Shown here: in pieces, positions 42,832-53,017 of the stretch
Position numbering within the stretch: position 1 is the stretch's first letter
Layout of the letters: the number at the start of each line of letters is the position of its first letter
The notes under the pieces: model-generated
Seen by the model: only the letters and a program-made list of their open reading frames with translations
Databases searched by the model: none
Told to the model about the DNA's origin: nothing
Program-made: the position numbers and the translations under genes
Source: an uncultured Tolumonas sp.
Lineage (GTDB): Bacteria; Pseudomonadota; Gammaproteobacteria; Enterobacterales; Aeromonadaceae
Assembly (NCBI RefSeq): GCF_963556105.2
Contig: NZ_OY829945.1
Span: 725,001-789,000, forward strand
DNA: 64,000 nt
Direction: 5' to 3'

Positions 42832-44334
42832 ATGCAGCCCTTGCTACAGATGCAAAGCATCGACAAGCAGTTTCCCGGCGTGAAAGCGCTATCGGGGGCG
42901 ACATTGAGCGTTTATCCCGGTCGAGTTATGGCGTTACTGGGAGAAAACGGTGCCGGTAAATCAACACTGATGAAAGTGTTAACCGGGATTTATAGCAAGG
43001 ATGCTGGGTCGATTCATTACCAAGGTCAGGAAGTTTCGTTCTCAGGGCCGAAACAGTCGCAAGAGGCGGGGATCAGCATTATCCATCAGGAATTAAATCT
43101 GATTTCCGGTCTGACTATTGCGGAAAATATTTTTCTGGGCCGTGAATTTGTCACCCGATTAGGTCGGATCGACTGGAAAAAAATGTACGACGAAGCTGAT
43201 AAATTATTGGCGCGTCTGAAAGTGCCACACTCCAGCCGCAAGCTGGTCGGCGAGCTTTCCATTGGTACTCAGCAGATGGTGGAAATTGCCAAAGCACTGA
43301 GTTTTTCTTCCCGCGTCATCATCATGGATGAACCCACCGACGCGCTGACCGATACCGAAACAGAAGCGCTGTTTTCGGTGATCCGCGAGTTGCGAGCAGA
43401 AGGGCGTGGCATTGTTTACATTTCCCATCGCTTAAAAGAGATTTTTGAGATTTGCGACGATGTCACTGTGCTGCGCGATGGCCAGTTCATTGCGGAACGC
43501 ACCGTCGCGTCACTGGATGAAGATGCCCTAATTGAAATGATGGTGGGGCGTCGACTGGAAGAACAATATCCGCGCCTGACCATTCCACACGGTGAATTGC
43601 GTTTACAGGTTAACGACTTTTCCGGTGCGGGCGTAAAAGAAGCGTCGTTCTCATTGCATGGTAGTGAAATTCTGGGAGTCTGCGGCCTGATGGGCGCAGG
43701 GCGTACCGAATTGATGAAGCTGATTTACGGGGCCTACGCCAAAACGGAAGGTGAGTTGGTGCTCGATGGTGAACCTTTAACCATCAACTCAACGCAAGAT
43801 GCATTGGATAACGGCATTGTTTATATCTCGGAAGATCGCAAAGGCGATGGGCTGGTGTTGGGCATGTCAGTGAAAGAAAACATGACGCTGACGGCACTCA
43901 ACTATTTCAGCTCAATCTGGGGTATCAAACATGCGGCGGAACAGCAGGCGGTGAGTGATTTTATTCGTCTGTTCAATATCAAAACCCCGACCATGCAGCA
44001 GCCAATCCGCCTGTTATCGGGTGGTAATCAGCAAAAAGTAGCGATTGCCCGAGGGCTAATGACGCGACCTAAGGTCTTGATTTTAGATGAGCCTACGCGC
44101 GGTGTGGATGTGGGCGCTAAAAAAGAAATTTACCAGCTGATCAACCAATTTAAGCAGGAAGGCTTAAGCATCATTCTGGTCTCTTCAGAAATGCCGGAGG
44201 TTCTCGGCATGAGTGACCGGATCTTGGTAATGCATGAAGGCAAGATATGCGGTGAATTTGATCGCGCTGACGCGACGCAAGAACGACTGATGGCCTGTGC
44301 CGTCGGTAAGAAAGAAGGACAACAAGCAGCATGA
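42832..44334 (+). CDS. rbsA: Ribose ABC transporter ATPase
   Basis: The 500-residue protein has two ABC domains as in sugar CUT2 systems. Walker A of the first is [12 protein letters not shown]; its signature [15 protein letters not shown] is degenerate, as usual for RbsA. The second domain has [12 protein letters not shown] as a non-canonical Walker A and [15 protein letters not shown] as signature, with [15 protein letters not shown] as Walker B. It energises D-ribose import with RbsC and RbsB. The start at 42832 has AGGAGG; an ORF extension upstream overlaps rbsD. Confidence 0.95.
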   Translation: MQPLLQMQSIDKQFPGVKALSGATLSVYPGRVMALLGENGAGKSTLMKVLTGIYSKDAGSIHYQGQEVSFSGPKQSQEAGISIIHQELNLISGLTIAENIFLGREFVTRLGRIDWKKMYDEADKLLARLKVPHSSRKLVGELSIGTQQMVEIAKALSFSSRVIIMDEPTDALTDTETEALFSVIRELRAEGRGIVYISHRLKEIFEICDDVTVLRDGQFIAERTVASLDEDALIEMMVGRRLEEQYPRLTIPHGELRLQVNDFSGAGVKEASFSLHGSEILGVCGLMGAGRTELMKLIYGAYAKTEGELVLDGEPLTINSTQDALDNGIVYISEDRKGDGLVLGMSVKENMTLTALNYFSSIWGIKHAAEQQAVSDFIRLFNIKTPTMQQPIRLLSGGNQQKVAIARGLMTRPKVLILDEPTRGVDVGAKKEIYQLINQFKQEGLSIILVSSEMPEVLGMSDRILVMHEGKICGEFDRADATQERLMACAVGKKEGQQAA

Positions 44335-45317
44335 GCACTCAAACCATGAACGCCAAATCTACTTCTGATACATCCCGTTGGTTCAGTAAACAATGGTGGT
44401 TAGAGCAAAAAGCACTGATTGCACTGTTGATACTGATTGCAGTGGTGTCTGTCTTAAATCCCAATTTTTTCACGGTCGATAATTTACTGAATATTCTGCG
44501 TCAGACCTCAGTGAACGCCATTATGGCAGTCGGCATGACGTTGGTGATCCTGACTGCCGGTATCGATCTGTCGGTCGGTTCGGTGCTGGCGTTATGCGGC
44601 GCTTTTGCGGCAAGCATGCTGGATAAAGAGCTGCCTATCTTATTAACGGTGCCAGCAGTGTTAGTGGCTGGCGCGTTATTAGGTGGCGTCAGTGGTGTCA
44701 TCATTGCCAAGGGGCGGGTGCAGGCATTTATTGCCACCTTAGTCACCATGACCTTGTTGCGTGGCGCGACGTTGGTCTTCACCGATGGCCGCCCTATCAG
44801 CACCGGTTTTTCTGATGCCGCTGATGCATTTGCCTGGTTTGGTACTGGTTATCTGTTCGGTATTCCGGTGCCGGTCTGGTTGATGGCGGCGGTGTTCGCC
44901 ACCGTCTGGTATCTGCTCAATCACACTCGTATTGGTCGCTACATTTATGCCTTAGGTGGCAATGAAGCGGCGACCAGTCTCTCCGGTATCAATGTTGACC
45001 GGATCAAAATCATTGTCTATGCCGCTTGTGGTTTCTTGTCTGCGCTGGCCGGGATCATCGTCACCTCCCGTTTGTCATCCGCACAACCCACCGCCGGCAC
45101 AGGCTATGAACTGGATGCTATCGCTGCCGTTGTTCTGGGCGGTACCAGTCTCGCTGGTGGTAAAGGACGGATCTCGGGAACCCTGATCGGTGCTTTCATT
45201 ATCGGCTTCTTAAACAATGCGCTTAACCTGCTCGATGTCTCTTCTTACTTCCAGATGATTGTCAAAGCAACAGTGATTTTGCTGGCAGTGTTGATTGATC
45301 ACAAGAGCAGCAAATAA
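44331..45317 (+). CDS. rbsC: Ribose ABC transporter permease
   Basis: The 328-residue inner-membrane protein has about eight to ten helices and the CUT2 permease motif [20 protein letters not shown], with [20 protein letters not shown] and [20 protein letters not shown] following. Its ATG overlaps the rbsA stop (ATGA), so the two are translationally coupled. The N-terminal 25 residues are a variable cytoplasmic tail. Confidence 0.95.
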   Translation: MSTQTMNAKSTSDTSRWFSKQWWLEQKALIALLILIAVVSVLNPNFFTVDNLLNILRQTSVNAIMAVGMTLVILTAGIDLSVGSVLALCGAFAASMLDKELPILLTVPAVLVAGALLGGVSGVIIAKGRVQAFIATLVTMTLLRGATLVFTDGRPISTGFSDAADAFAWFGTGYLFGIPVPVWLMAAVFATVWYLLNHTRIGRYIYALGGNEAATSLSGINVDRIKIIVYAACGFLSALAGIIVTSRLSSAQPTAGTGYELDAIAAVVLGGTSLAGGKGRISGTLIGAFIIGFLNNALNLLDVSSYFQMIVKATVILLAVLIDHKSSK

Positions 45318-45340
45318 CCCCTGAATCGAGGAACAAAGCT

Positions 45341-46228
45341 ATGAACATGAAAAAGTTAGCAATTCTGGTTTCTGCTGTGGTGTTGAGTAGTTCAGTATCC
45401 GTTTCCGCTATGGCAAAAGACACCATGGCGCTGGTGGTTTCCACCTTGAATAACCCATTTTTTGTCACGTTAAAAGATGGGGCGGAACATAAAGCCAAAG
45501 CCTTGGGTTATGACTTGCTGGTGCTGGATTCACAAAATGACCCGGCGAAAGAGCTGGCTAACGTGGAAGACTTAACGGTTCGTGGGGTCAAAGTGCTGCT
45601 GATCAATCCGACCGATTCGGATGCCGTAGGTAATGCGATTGCGATTGCCAACAAAGCCAAACTGCCGGTGCTGACACTCGACCGTGGTGCGAACAAAGGC
45701 ACAGTAGTGAGTCATATCGCTTCCGATAATATCGCGGGCGGTAAAATGGCGGGTGATTTCATTGCGACTAAATTGGGTGAAAAAGCCAAAATCATCCAAT
45801 TGGAAGGGATCGCAGGGACTTCAGCTGCGCGTGATCGTGGCGCCGGATTCAAACAAGCAGCTGATGCCCATGGCTTCCAGATGCTGGCCAGCCAACCGGC
45901 CGATTTCGATCGTACTAAAGGTCTGAACGTCATGGAAAACCTGCTGTCAGGGCATGGTGATGTGCAGGCGGTGTTTGCACAAAATGATGAAATGGCCTTA
46001 GGTGCGGTACGTGCGCTGCAAGCTGCCGGTAAAGACAAAGTACTGGTGGTTGGTTTTGACGGCACCGACGATGGCGTAAAAGCCATTCATAAGGGCAAAA
46101 TGGCCGCAACGGTGGCACAACAACCCGATCAAATTGGTGCCATTGGGGTTGAGACCGCTGATAAAGTGCTGAAAGGGCAAACTGTACCGGCCAGCATTCC
46201 TGTGCCACTCAAAGTGGTGTCTAAATAA
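45341..46228 (+). CDS. rbsB: Ribose-binding periplasmic protein
   Basis: The 295-residue protein has a Sec signal peptide of about 25 residues ending VSVSAMA before [16 protein letters not shown], which is the mature N-terminus of RbsB homologs. The peripla_BP fold shows [40 protein letters not shown] and [15 protein letters not shown] with ligand-binding Asp and Arg. It delivers ribose to RbsAC and, in enterics, to the Trg chemoreceptor. GAGGAAC precedes the ATG; a terminator follows. Confidence 0.95.
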   Translation: MNMKKLAILVSAVVLSSSVSVSAMAKDTMALVVSTLNNPFFVTLKDGAEHKAKALGYDLLVLDSQNDPAKELANVEDLTVRGVKVLLINPTDSDAVGNAIAIANKAKLPVLTLDRGANKGTVVSHIASDNIAGGKMAGDFIATKLGEKAKIIQLEGIAGTSAARDRGAGFKQAADAHGFQMLASQPADFDRTKGLNVMENLLSGHGDVQAVFAQNDEMALGAVRALQAAGKDKVLVVGFDGTDDGVKAIHKGKMAATVAQQPDQIGAIGVETADKVLKGQTVPASIPVPLKVVSK

Positions 46229-46237
46229 TGTCAGCCC

Positions 46238-46265
46238 GTACCCGCCTTTGTGCGGGTACTTTTTT
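46238..46265 (+). terminator. Hairpin between rbsB and rbsK
   Basis: GTACCCGC-CTTTGT-GCGGGTAC plus six T follows rbsB. It should end most transcripts here, so binding protein is made in excess and rbsK-rbsR depend on read-through or their own promoter. Confidence 0.92.
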
Positions 46266-46310
46266 ATTCAGATGAACATTTATTGCGGCTGAAGTTGATT
46301 GGAGCTGAAT

Positions 46311-47234
46311 ATGAGTAAAAAACTGGTCGTTCTCGGCAGCGTGAATGCCGATCACGTATTATCTGTTCCTCGCTTTCCTAAACCTGGTGAAACGCTGGTG
46401 GGCAGCGGCTATCACATTGCTTACGGTGGGAAAGGGGCCAATCAGGCCGTGGCGGCAGGAAGAACTGGCGCGGATATTACGTTTATTGCTTGTGTGGGCA
46501 GTGATGATATTGGCGCCCGCATGAAAGAACAGTTTGTTATTGATGGTATTGATACCCAAGCGGTGATGGCAGTGGAAGGCACAACGACTGGTGTCGCTAT
46601 GATTTGGGTTTCGGCTGAAGGTGAAAATTGTATCGGTATTTCTGCAGGTGCGAATGCTGAGCTTACACCAGAACGTTTACAGCCGCATTTGCCGTTAATT
46701 AGCGAAGCTGATGTGCTGCTGATGCAACTGGAAAGTCCGCTGAACACGGTAGAATTAGCGGCACAAACGGCTAAAAAAGCGGGTACGCAGGTGATCCTCA
46801 ACCCCGCACCGGCTCAAGCGTTACCGGGATCTTTATTGCAGGTGATCGATGTGATCACACCCAATGAAACCGAAGCGCAGGCATTAACCGGCATTGTGGT
46901 AGAAACAGAGGCCGATGCACAGAAAGCGGCGGATGTTTTGCATGCTTACGGTATCAAAACCGTATTGATCACCCTCGGCGCTCGTGGTGTTTGGGTCAGT
47001 GAACAGGGAAAAGGTGAATTAATCCCCGGTTTTCGTGTGCAGGCGCTCGACACGACAGCGGCGGGTGATACCTTTAACGGCGCGTTAGTTACCGCGCAGT
47101 TAGAAGGGTTACCAATGGCACAGGCCATTCGTTTTGCCCATGCTGCTGCGGCAATTTCAGTGACACGTTCCGGTGCGCAGCCTTCAATTCCACTTCGGTC
47201 TGAGGTTGATGCATTTTTAGCTGCAAGGAGTTAG
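46311..47234 (+). CDS. rbsK: Ribokinase
   Basis: The 307-residue PfkB-family kinase phosphorylates D-ribose at O5. The N-terminal signature [20 protein letters not shown] and the sugar-binding [20 protein letters not shown] are intact. The ATP/anion-hole motif [14 protein letters not shown] with the catalytic Asp is near the C-terminus. GGAG lies ahead of the ATG at 46311. It follows the transporter genes and overlaps no neighbour; rbsR begins five bases on. Confidence 0.95.
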   Translation: MSKKLVVLGSVNADHVLSVPRFPKPGETLVGSGYHIAYGGKGANQAVAAGRTGADITFIACVGSDDIGARMKEQFVIDGIDTQAVMAVEGTTTGVAMIWVSAEGENCIGISAGANAELTPERLQPHLPLISEADVLLMQLESPLNTVELAAQTAKKAGTQVILNPAPAQALPGSLLQVIDVITPNETEAQALTGIVVETEADAQKAADVLHAYGIKTVLITLGARGVWVSEQGKGELIPGFRVQALDTTAAGDTFNGALVTAQLEGLPMAQAIRFAHAAAAISVTRSGAQPSIPLRSEVDAFLAARS

Positions 47235-47239
47235 CAGTT

Positions 47240-48250
47240 TTGGCCACCATGAAAGATGTCGCCCGCTTGGCGGGTGTTTCAACCTCCACGGTTTCACATG
47301 TGGTAAACAATACCCGCTTTGTCAGCGACGAAATTCGCGAGCGTATTCTGAAAGCGGTGGCCGATCTTAACTATTCACCTTCCGCCTTAGCGCGCAGTTT
47401 AAAACTCAATCAAACCCGCACACTGGGTATGATGGTGACAACATCCAATAACCCGTTTTTTGCGGAAGTCGTCGCTGGCGTAGAGCGTATCTGTTATCAG
47501 CGTGGTTATACCTTGGTGTTGTGTAATACCGAAGGAGACCCGGAACGTTTAAGCCATAATCTCGAAGTGTTGCTGCAAAAACGCATTGATGGATTGTTAT
47601 TGATGTGCACCGAAGTGCGTTCGGCATCCTCTGAGGTTTTTGGCCGGCATCCACCGGTGCCGATGGTAGTCATGGATTGGGGGCCATTAGGAAGCATCGC
47701 CGATCAAATTCAGGATAATTCCGAACATGGCGGTTATCTTGCCACGCAACATCTGATTGCACAGGGACATCGCCGGATTGGGCTGATCACCGGCCCTCGC
47801 AACAAACTACCGGCACAACGCCGTCTGGACGGTTATTGTCAGGCATTACAGGAAGCGGATATTCCATTCCGGCCTGAATATGTTGTCGAAGGCGATTTTG
47901 AATTTGCGGGCGGTATTAGCGCGATGCAGCAATTATTAAGTTTGTCTGAGCGCCCGACAGCCGTGTTTGCGGGCAATGATGTTTCGGCGGTGGGGGTCTA
48001 TCAGGCGTTATATCGTGCCGGTTTGCGGGTGCCACAGGATATATCGGTCGTTGGTTATGATGATATTGAACTGGCCCGTTATTTGACGCCGCCGTTAACT
48101 ACGATCCATCAACCGCAGGAAGAACTGTGTCGGCAGGCGGTTGATACGCTGCTTGAACGTATTCAGGGGGCTGATGATGCACCAAGGATCATCTCTCTGG
48201 AGCCTACGCTCATCCAGCGAGAATCTGTCTATTGTATTAAAAGATCTTAA
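47240..48250 (+). CDS. rbsR: Ribose operon repressor (LacI family)
   Basis: The 336-residue repressor begins with TTG at 47240, supported by AAGGAG at nine bases and by the conserved [21 protein letters not shown]-terminus; the next ATG would drop three residues. The HTH is followed by the hinge [13 protein letters not shown] and a periplasmic-binding-fold core binding ribose. It would repress from the palindrome at 42267. The last genes rbsK-rbsR form the distal part of the operon. Confidence 0.95.
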   Translation: MATMKDVARLAGVSTSTVSHVVNNTRFVSDEIRERILKAVADLNYSPSALARSLKLNQTRTLGMMVTTSNNPFFAEVVAGVERICYQRGYTLVLCNTEGDPERLSHNLEVLLQKRIDGLLLMCTEVRSASSEVFGRHPPVPMVVMDWGPLGSIADQIQDNSEHGGYLATQHLIAQGHRRIGLITGPRNKLPAQRRLDGYCQALQEADIPFRPEYVVEGDFEFAGGISAMQQLLSLSERPTAVFAGNDVSAVGVYQALYRAGLRVPQDISVVGYDDIELARYLTPPLTTIHQPQEELCRQAVDTLLERIQGADDAPRIISLEPTLIQRESVYCIKRS

Positions 48251-48349
48251 AAACGATCCGGTTAGATCGATCGGATCTTAAACCTTGCCTGCGTTATGCC
48301 GATAACCAAAGAGCAATCTGGTATCTGCATGTTGTACTTGGGAGAGGTT

Positions 48350-49522
48350 ATGCGTATTACCCAGCAAACGTTGTCACTAAAAACCAGTTATGACCATCAG
48401 CAGGAATCGGTACGTAAACAGGAAGTCTTGCCTACGATAGCCAAACCCGGACAACAGGACGTTAAAGTCGAAGTCAGTCTGCAACAACGTGATGCCTTGG
48501 GGGTTAGTCTTAGTCGCCGCGATCTGCAAAAAGCGGCAGAGCAAAATCGTCAGCAACAACCCGCAAATACGACGATCGCATTACCTGCCAGCAATGTGGC
48601 AGTTAAAAAGATGGCAGTTAAAAAGAATAGTACAGCTCCCGCACCATCAGCCTCTTCAGGCGCGGCTTCTAGTCAGAAAACATCGGATGACTTATCCGAT
48701 GATGATCTATCTTTAGACACTCATATCCGTCTCATCAAAATGATGATAGAAGCAATGACGGGTAAGAAGATCAAATTGATGCAACCGATTCAGCACACCA
48801 GTGCAACAGAGCCATCATCAACCGCCTCGAATACGCCAACGACGGGTAATCAATCAACACCCGCTGAACCTGACCATCAGGTTCGCATCACCGAATACAC
48901 TTCAGAAAGTGAGCGATTACGTTTTGCTGCCAGTGGCGAAGTGCAAACGGCTGATGGCCGGACGATCAAACTGCAATTAGGTTTTGCCATGTCATATCAG
49001 GACATGACGTTGTCTGAGCGCTTAACCAAACAATCGGCATTAAAAGATCCGCTGGTACTCAATCTGGATAGTCAGTTTGCTGATCTCAAAGAGGCGCGTT
49101 TTAATTTCGATATCGATAGCGATGGTACGCAAGATTCATTACCTACATTAGCTAACGGTTCTTATTTTCTGGCGCTGGATAAAAATAACAATCAACAAAT
49201 TGATGATGGCAAAGAGCTGTTTGGTGCGCAAAGTGGTAATGGTTTTGCCGAACTGGCGCAATATGACGAGGACGGTAACAATTTTATAGATGAAGGCGAC
49301 AGTATTTATGGTCAACTCTCTGTTTGGCGTCCCGGGAAGGGGATGGTGGCATTAGCCAATGTGGGGGTTGGTGCTATCTATCTGCATCCCGTTGAGACAC
49401 AGTTTCAGAATATGGGAAGTGATAGTGAGGGGGAAAATTTAGGGGTATTACGTTCCAGTAGTGTTTATTTAAAAGAAGATGGTACGGCGGGCACGGTACA
49501 GCAGCTTGATCTACGTGCATAA
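48350..49522 (+). CDS. Uncharacterised protein with EF-hand-like Asp/Asn loops
   Basis: The 390-residue protein starts MRITQQTLSLKTSYDHQQES behind GGAGAGG. The N-terminal 180 residues are Gln-, Ser- and Thr-rich and probably disordered, with a KKMAVKKNSTAPAPSASSG stretch. The C-terminal half contains calcium-type loops FDIDSDGTQDSL, LDKNNNQQIDDGKEL and YDEDGNNFIDEGDSIYGQLS. No signal peptide is apparent. I recall similar uncharacterised proteins in other aquatic gammaproteobacteria but no function. A calcium-responsive or surface-secreted role is a guess. It is monocistronic, between rbsR and the c-di-GMP pair. Confidence 0.8.
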   Translation: MRITQQTLSLKTSYDHQQESVRKQEVLPTIAKPGQQDVKVEVSLQQRDALGVSLSRRDLQKAAEQNRQQQPANTTIALPASNVAVKKMAVKKNSTAPAPSASSGAASSQKTSDDLSDDDLSLDTHIRLIKMMIEAMTGKKIKLMQPIQHTSATEPSSTASNTPTTGNQSTPAEPDHQVRITEYTSESERLRFAASGEVQTADGRTIKLQLGFAMSYQDMTLSERLTKQSALKDPLVLNLDSQFADLKEARFNFDIDSDGTQDSLPTLANGSYFLALDKNNNQQIDDGKELFGAQSGNGFAELAQYDEDGNNFIDEGDSIYGQLSVWRPGKGMVALANVGVGAIYLHPVETQFQNMGSDSEGENLGVLRSSSVYLKEDGTAGTVQQLDLRA

Positions 49523-49616
49523 AACTATCTGCTAGTATTTGTTTAGGGTGATCTTTTGGGTCACTTTGCTCGTTCTATTCTGAGCGTTATTTTCCCTTCG
49601 ATCGGAGTGAAAAGGA

Positions 49617-50132
49617 ATGAATAATAAAAATCGGATCATTGCGGCGTGTTGCCTGACTCTGTTGCTGACCCCGTTTAGTTGGGCAGATACCAAGGCTGCT
49701 GTTGCACCGGTGAAAAAAGAAGTTTCAACACCGGTTATTTTGTCGGTGACTGGCCCGCAAGCAGCTGATTTTACGTTGGCGCAGTTACAAGCGTTGCCGC
49801 AAAAAACAGTGAGCACCACAACACCTTGGACGGAAGGTTCGCACACCTACACCGGTGTTTTATTACGTGATTTGCTGGATAAACAAGGGTTACAAAAAGC
49901 GAGCAAACTGAATGCCAAAGCACTGAACGATTATGTCACAACCATTACGGTGGCTGATGTTTATAAATATGATGTGCTACTGGCACTGACTCAAGATGGT
50001 AAATTATTGACTCGTCGTAACAAAGGGCCGGTGTGGGTGATTTATCCTTTAAGCCAGCATCCTGAACTGGATAAACCTTCCTATCACAGTGCGATGATAT
50101 GGCAATTACGCTCTATCAGTGTGAGTGATTAA
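49617..50132 (+). CDS. Periplasmic molybdopterin-oxidoreductase-fold protein, likely sensory partner
   Basis: The 171-residue protein has a Sec signal peptide (about 1-23, MNNKNRIIAACCLTLLLTPF ending SWA). Its domain resembles the sulfite-oxidase molybdopterin-binding fold: FTLAQLQALPQKTVSTTTPW, YTGVLLRDLLDKQG, GPVWVIYPLSQHPE and SYHSAMIWQLRSISV. The domain is short and I see no Cys that could ligate molybdenum, so it may not be an enzyme. Its TAA overlaps the ATG of the GGDEF-EAL gene, indicating coupling, so it probably acts as an input protein for it. That role is inferred from the gene pairing. Confidence 0.8.
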   Translation: MNNKNRIIAACCLTLLLTPFSWADTKAAVAPVKKEVSTPVILSVTGPQAADFTLAQLQALPQKTVSTTTPWTEGSHTYTGVLLRDLLDKQGLQKASKLNAKALNDYVTTITVADVYKYDVLLALTQDGKLLTRRNKGPVWVIYPLSQHPELDKPSYHSAMIWQLRSISVSD

Positions 50133-52027
50133 TGGGGGGATATTCTAAGTTTATTGTATTGGGGTTGCTGATCATTGGCATGACGATTGGCATGTTCAGC
50201 TCCCTCTACTCTTTTCAGGAGGTGTCGCAGCGTATTACTGCTCACACGACACTGAGCGCTTGGTCGTTGGCGCAACTTGAGCTGGAATATCAGAAATTAA
50301 CGACGGAGTTACAGCTGTATCGGGCCGGAAAAAGTGACGGTGATAAACTATCTCTGGCTTATGACTTAGCCTGGAACCGGATGGATGTTTTCCTGCATGG
50401 TGCGGAAAGTGCGGCAGTCAGAAGTCAATTTGGTGCTGAAGCGCTGATCCAAAAAGCCTTTCTTTTGCTCCAGCAACATGAATCATTGATTGAGCATTTA
50501 CCTTCCCCCGACTCCCCTGAACTTTCCGCATGGGAAGAACAATTACTGACGTTACAGCCAGCCATTCGCCAGCTCATGATTCAGAATTTTACCGGCCCCG
50601 GTGCAACCCATGGTATGGACTCTATCGAGGCGATAGTTAAGCATATCTCCTGGGTGTTGGCGGTTGTCGCACTGCTTAGTTTGCTGGTGAGTTATCTGTT
50701 ATTCCGCGAGTCTCGGCAGCATTGGTTTTTATCGCTGCATGATCCGTTAACGACCCTCACTAATCGTGCGCATTTTTTAACGTTACTCAAAGAGCGTTGT
50801 TATCAGGCGAGTGTAAAGCGGCAAACCCTGAGTTTGTGTGTTTTAGATATTCAGCGCTTTAATGAGGTTAATGACCTGTTTGGTTATCAAAACGGTGATG
50901 CCTTGTTGCAAGGTTTCGGTCGTATTCTGCGTCAGCGGTTTGGTAAGGAGGCCTTACTTGGTCGTACCGGCGGTAGTGAATTTGCCTTATTAATTCCGCA
51001 GCATGAAGTGACGACCTTACTGCCGGAGGTGCTGAAAGAACTCGATTCGTTTCTGAGAGAATACGATCCGGCGCATCGGGTCTATCTCTGTTGCGGTGTG
51101 AGTACCTACCCAGAACAATGTTCTACGGATGACGAATTATTCCAATTTGCCGAACAAGCTTTATCAGCGGCGAAAAAAAATAGCCCAAATCATTATCAGG
51201 TTTTTAACACTCGTATGCTGAGTGATTTCCAGCGCCGACGTGAGTTAGCTACGCACCTGAGAGCTGAATTACAAGCTCCAGACTCAGCTAAATTGTTTAT
51301 GTGTTATCAACCGGTGCATTCTGTTCAGCCGTCAGACAAACTCAGCATGGAAGCTCTGCTGCGTTGGCGGCATCCACTGTTTGGTTTCGTTGCGCCACCG
51401 GAGATTATTGAGATTGCGGAAGAACATGGTTTGGGTGATGCACTAGGGGATTGGATATTCCGACGTGTCTTCAAAGATCTGGGTTCACTGCCATTTTGGC
51501 AGATTGAACGGATATCCGTTGCCGTGAATCTCTCTGAATCCATGTTCACTCTTAATTTACCAACCAAGCTGAACCAATTCTTGCGGGACAGCCCGATTTT
51601 GCATGAACAATTGATTCTTGAATTGACTGAGACAATCGCATTACATGATTTTTCGGCTAGTCAGCAAATTCTGCAGGCGTTACAAAAAGATAATATCCGC
51701 ATTGCTTTGGATGATTTTGGTACCGGCTTTTCCTCGCTGGCCTATCTGAAAGATTTATCGGTCGATAAACTGAAGATTGATAAATCCTTTATTCAGCAAA
51801 TTGACCTCGACCCACGTCAGTTATATCTGGTGCGTCACATTACCGAATTAGCACATGAACTGGGGTTAAGCGTGGTGGCGGAAGGAGTGGAAACAGCAGT
51901 GGAATTAGAGATTGTGGCTGGCATTGGTGCTGAAGAGATCCAAGGCTATTACTATTCACGGCCATTGGAGTTGTCACAATTGGTTAGTTATCTATCGAAC
52001 TATTTCCATCCAGAAACAACGGTGTAA
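50132..52027 (+). CDS. Membrane c-di-GMP protein with GGDEF and EAL domains
   Basis: The 631-residue protein has a transmembrane helix at about 6-26, a periplasmic helical domain of about 140 residues, a second helix at about 170-190, then GGDEF (about 205-360) and EAL (about 375-620). The signature is GGSEF rather than GGDEF, which may weaken cyclase activity. The EAL domain keeps EALLRW, LELTET, IALDDFGTGFSSLAYL, KIDKSFI and VVAEGVET, so phosphodiesterase activity is likely. Its periplasmic part should read signals through the 171-residue partner encoded one base upstream. Output would be motility or biofilm control. Confidence 0.92.
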   Translation: MGGYSKFIVLGLLIIGMTIGMFSSLYSFQEVSQRITAHTTLSAWSLAQLELEYQKLTTELQLYRAGKSDGDKLSLAYDLAWNRMDVFLHGAESAAVRSQFGAEALIQKAFLLLQQHESLIEHLPSPDSPELSAWEEQLLTLQPAIRQLMIQNFTGPGATHGMDSIEAIVKHISWVLAVVALLSLLVSYLLFRESRQHWFLSLHDPLTTLTNRAHFLTLLKERCYQASVKRQTLSLCVLDIQRFNEVNDLFGYQNGDALLQGFGRILRQRFGKEALLGRTGGSEFALLIPQHEVTTLLPEVLKELDSFLREYDPAHRVYLCCGVSTYPEQCSTDDELFQFAEQALSAAKKNSPNHYQVFNTRMLSDFQRRRELATHLRAELQAPDSAKLFMCYQPVHSVQPSDKLSMEALLRWRHPLFGFVAPPEIIEIAEEHGLGDALGDWIFRRVFKDLGSLPFWQIERISVAVNLSESMFTLNLPTKLNQFLRDSPILHEQLILELTETIALHDFSASQQILQALQKDNIRIALDDFGTGFSSLAYLKDLSVDKLKIDKSFIQQIDLDPRQLYLVRHITELAHELGLSVVAEGVETAVELEIVAGIGAEEIQGYYYSRPLELSQLVSYLSNYFHPETTV

Positions 52028-52072
52028 ACCTTGCATAGCCCTCCTGATAGGTAAATTCTACCGGAGGATGGC

Positions 52073-53017
52073 ATGGATAAAGGGTTAGATCGTGCCCGTG
52101 GTTGTCTGGTTGGTTTAGCCGTGGGTGACGCAGTGGGTACCACACTGGAATTTCGCCCCCGCGGCTCGTTTAAGCCGCTGACCGATATGGTTGGTGGAGG
52201 CCATTTTTGTCTTCAGAAAGGCTACTGGACTGACGATACGTCGATGGCACTTTGTCTTGCTCACAGCTTGTTAGAGTGCGAAGGTTTTAATGCGACTGAT
52301 CAAATGCAGCGTTATTGCGACTGGTATGACAACGGTTATCTCAGCAGCATTGGTAACTGTTTTGATATTGGCACCACGGTTTCCAGTGCCCTTCGTCGTT
52401 TTCAGAAAAATGGTAATCCCTTCTCCGGTATGAAAGCCACCTGGACTTCAGGTAATGGTTCTATCATGCGACTGGCACCCATTCCGATAGCTTATATGCA
52501 TGATGCAGAACAAGCCATTCATTACGCGCGGCAAAGCTCCCGTACTACACATGGTGCCGCGCTTTGTCTCGATGCGTGTGGTTGGATGTCGGCACAATTG
52601 CTCGATTTATTGCAAGGTGGTGATAAAGCCAGTTTGTTGCGTGTGTCTTATCCGGCACAAACTGAAGCGATTGCGACATTACAGCAATTCAATTTTTTGG
52701 ATAAAAACTACCGTGATTTAAAAGGCACAGGTTATGTGCTGGAAAGTCTGGAAGCGGCCCTATGGTGTTTTTGGCATACCCATTGTTATGCCGACTGCAT
52801 TCTGGCGGCGGCCAATCTGGGAGATGATGCCGACACGACCGCAGCCGTGGCGGGGCAGCTGGCAGGCGCTTATTACGGCTATCAGGGGATCAGAGCGGAT
52901 TGGTGTCAGCATTTATACTGGCACGATGAGATCTGCGAACTCTCCGATAAACTTTATTATCTGCAACCTGCTGCTGAAGAATTAACGCCGGAGTGGCCGA
53001 ATGCAGCCGCTACCTGA
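52073..53017 (+). CDS. draG: ADP-ribosyl-dinitrogenase reductase glycohydrolase (DraG)
   Basis: The 314-residue ADP-ribosylglycohydrolase has the family metal-binding motifs: GLAVGDAVGTTLEF, GYWTDDTSMALCLA (Thr-Asp-Asp), and NLGDDADTTAAVAGQLAGAYYG (Asp-Asp-Asp-Thr) near the C-terminus. DraG removes ADP-ribose from the Arg of nitrogenase reductase and so reactivates nitrogen fixation. GGAGG precedes the ATG. It overlaps draT by 17 bases, so the pair is coupled. The close presence of a DraT homolog makes DraG more likely than a generic glycohydrolase. No nif gene is in this window. Confidence 0.9.
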   Translation: MDKGLDRARGCLVGLAVGDAVGTTLEFRPRGSFKPLTDMVGGGHFCLQKGYWTDDTSMALCLAHSLLECEGFNATDQMQRYCDWYDNGYLSSIGNCFDIGTTVSSALRRFQKNGNPFSGMKATWTSGNGSIMRLAPIPIAYMHDAEQAIHYARQSSRTTHGAALCLDACGWMSAQLLDLLQGGDKASLLRVSYPAQTEAIATLQQFNFLDKNYRDLKGTGYVLESLEAALWCFWHTHCYADCILAAANLGDDADTTAAVAGQLAGAYYGYQGIRADWCQHLYWHDEICELSDKLYYLQPAAEELTPEWPNAAAT

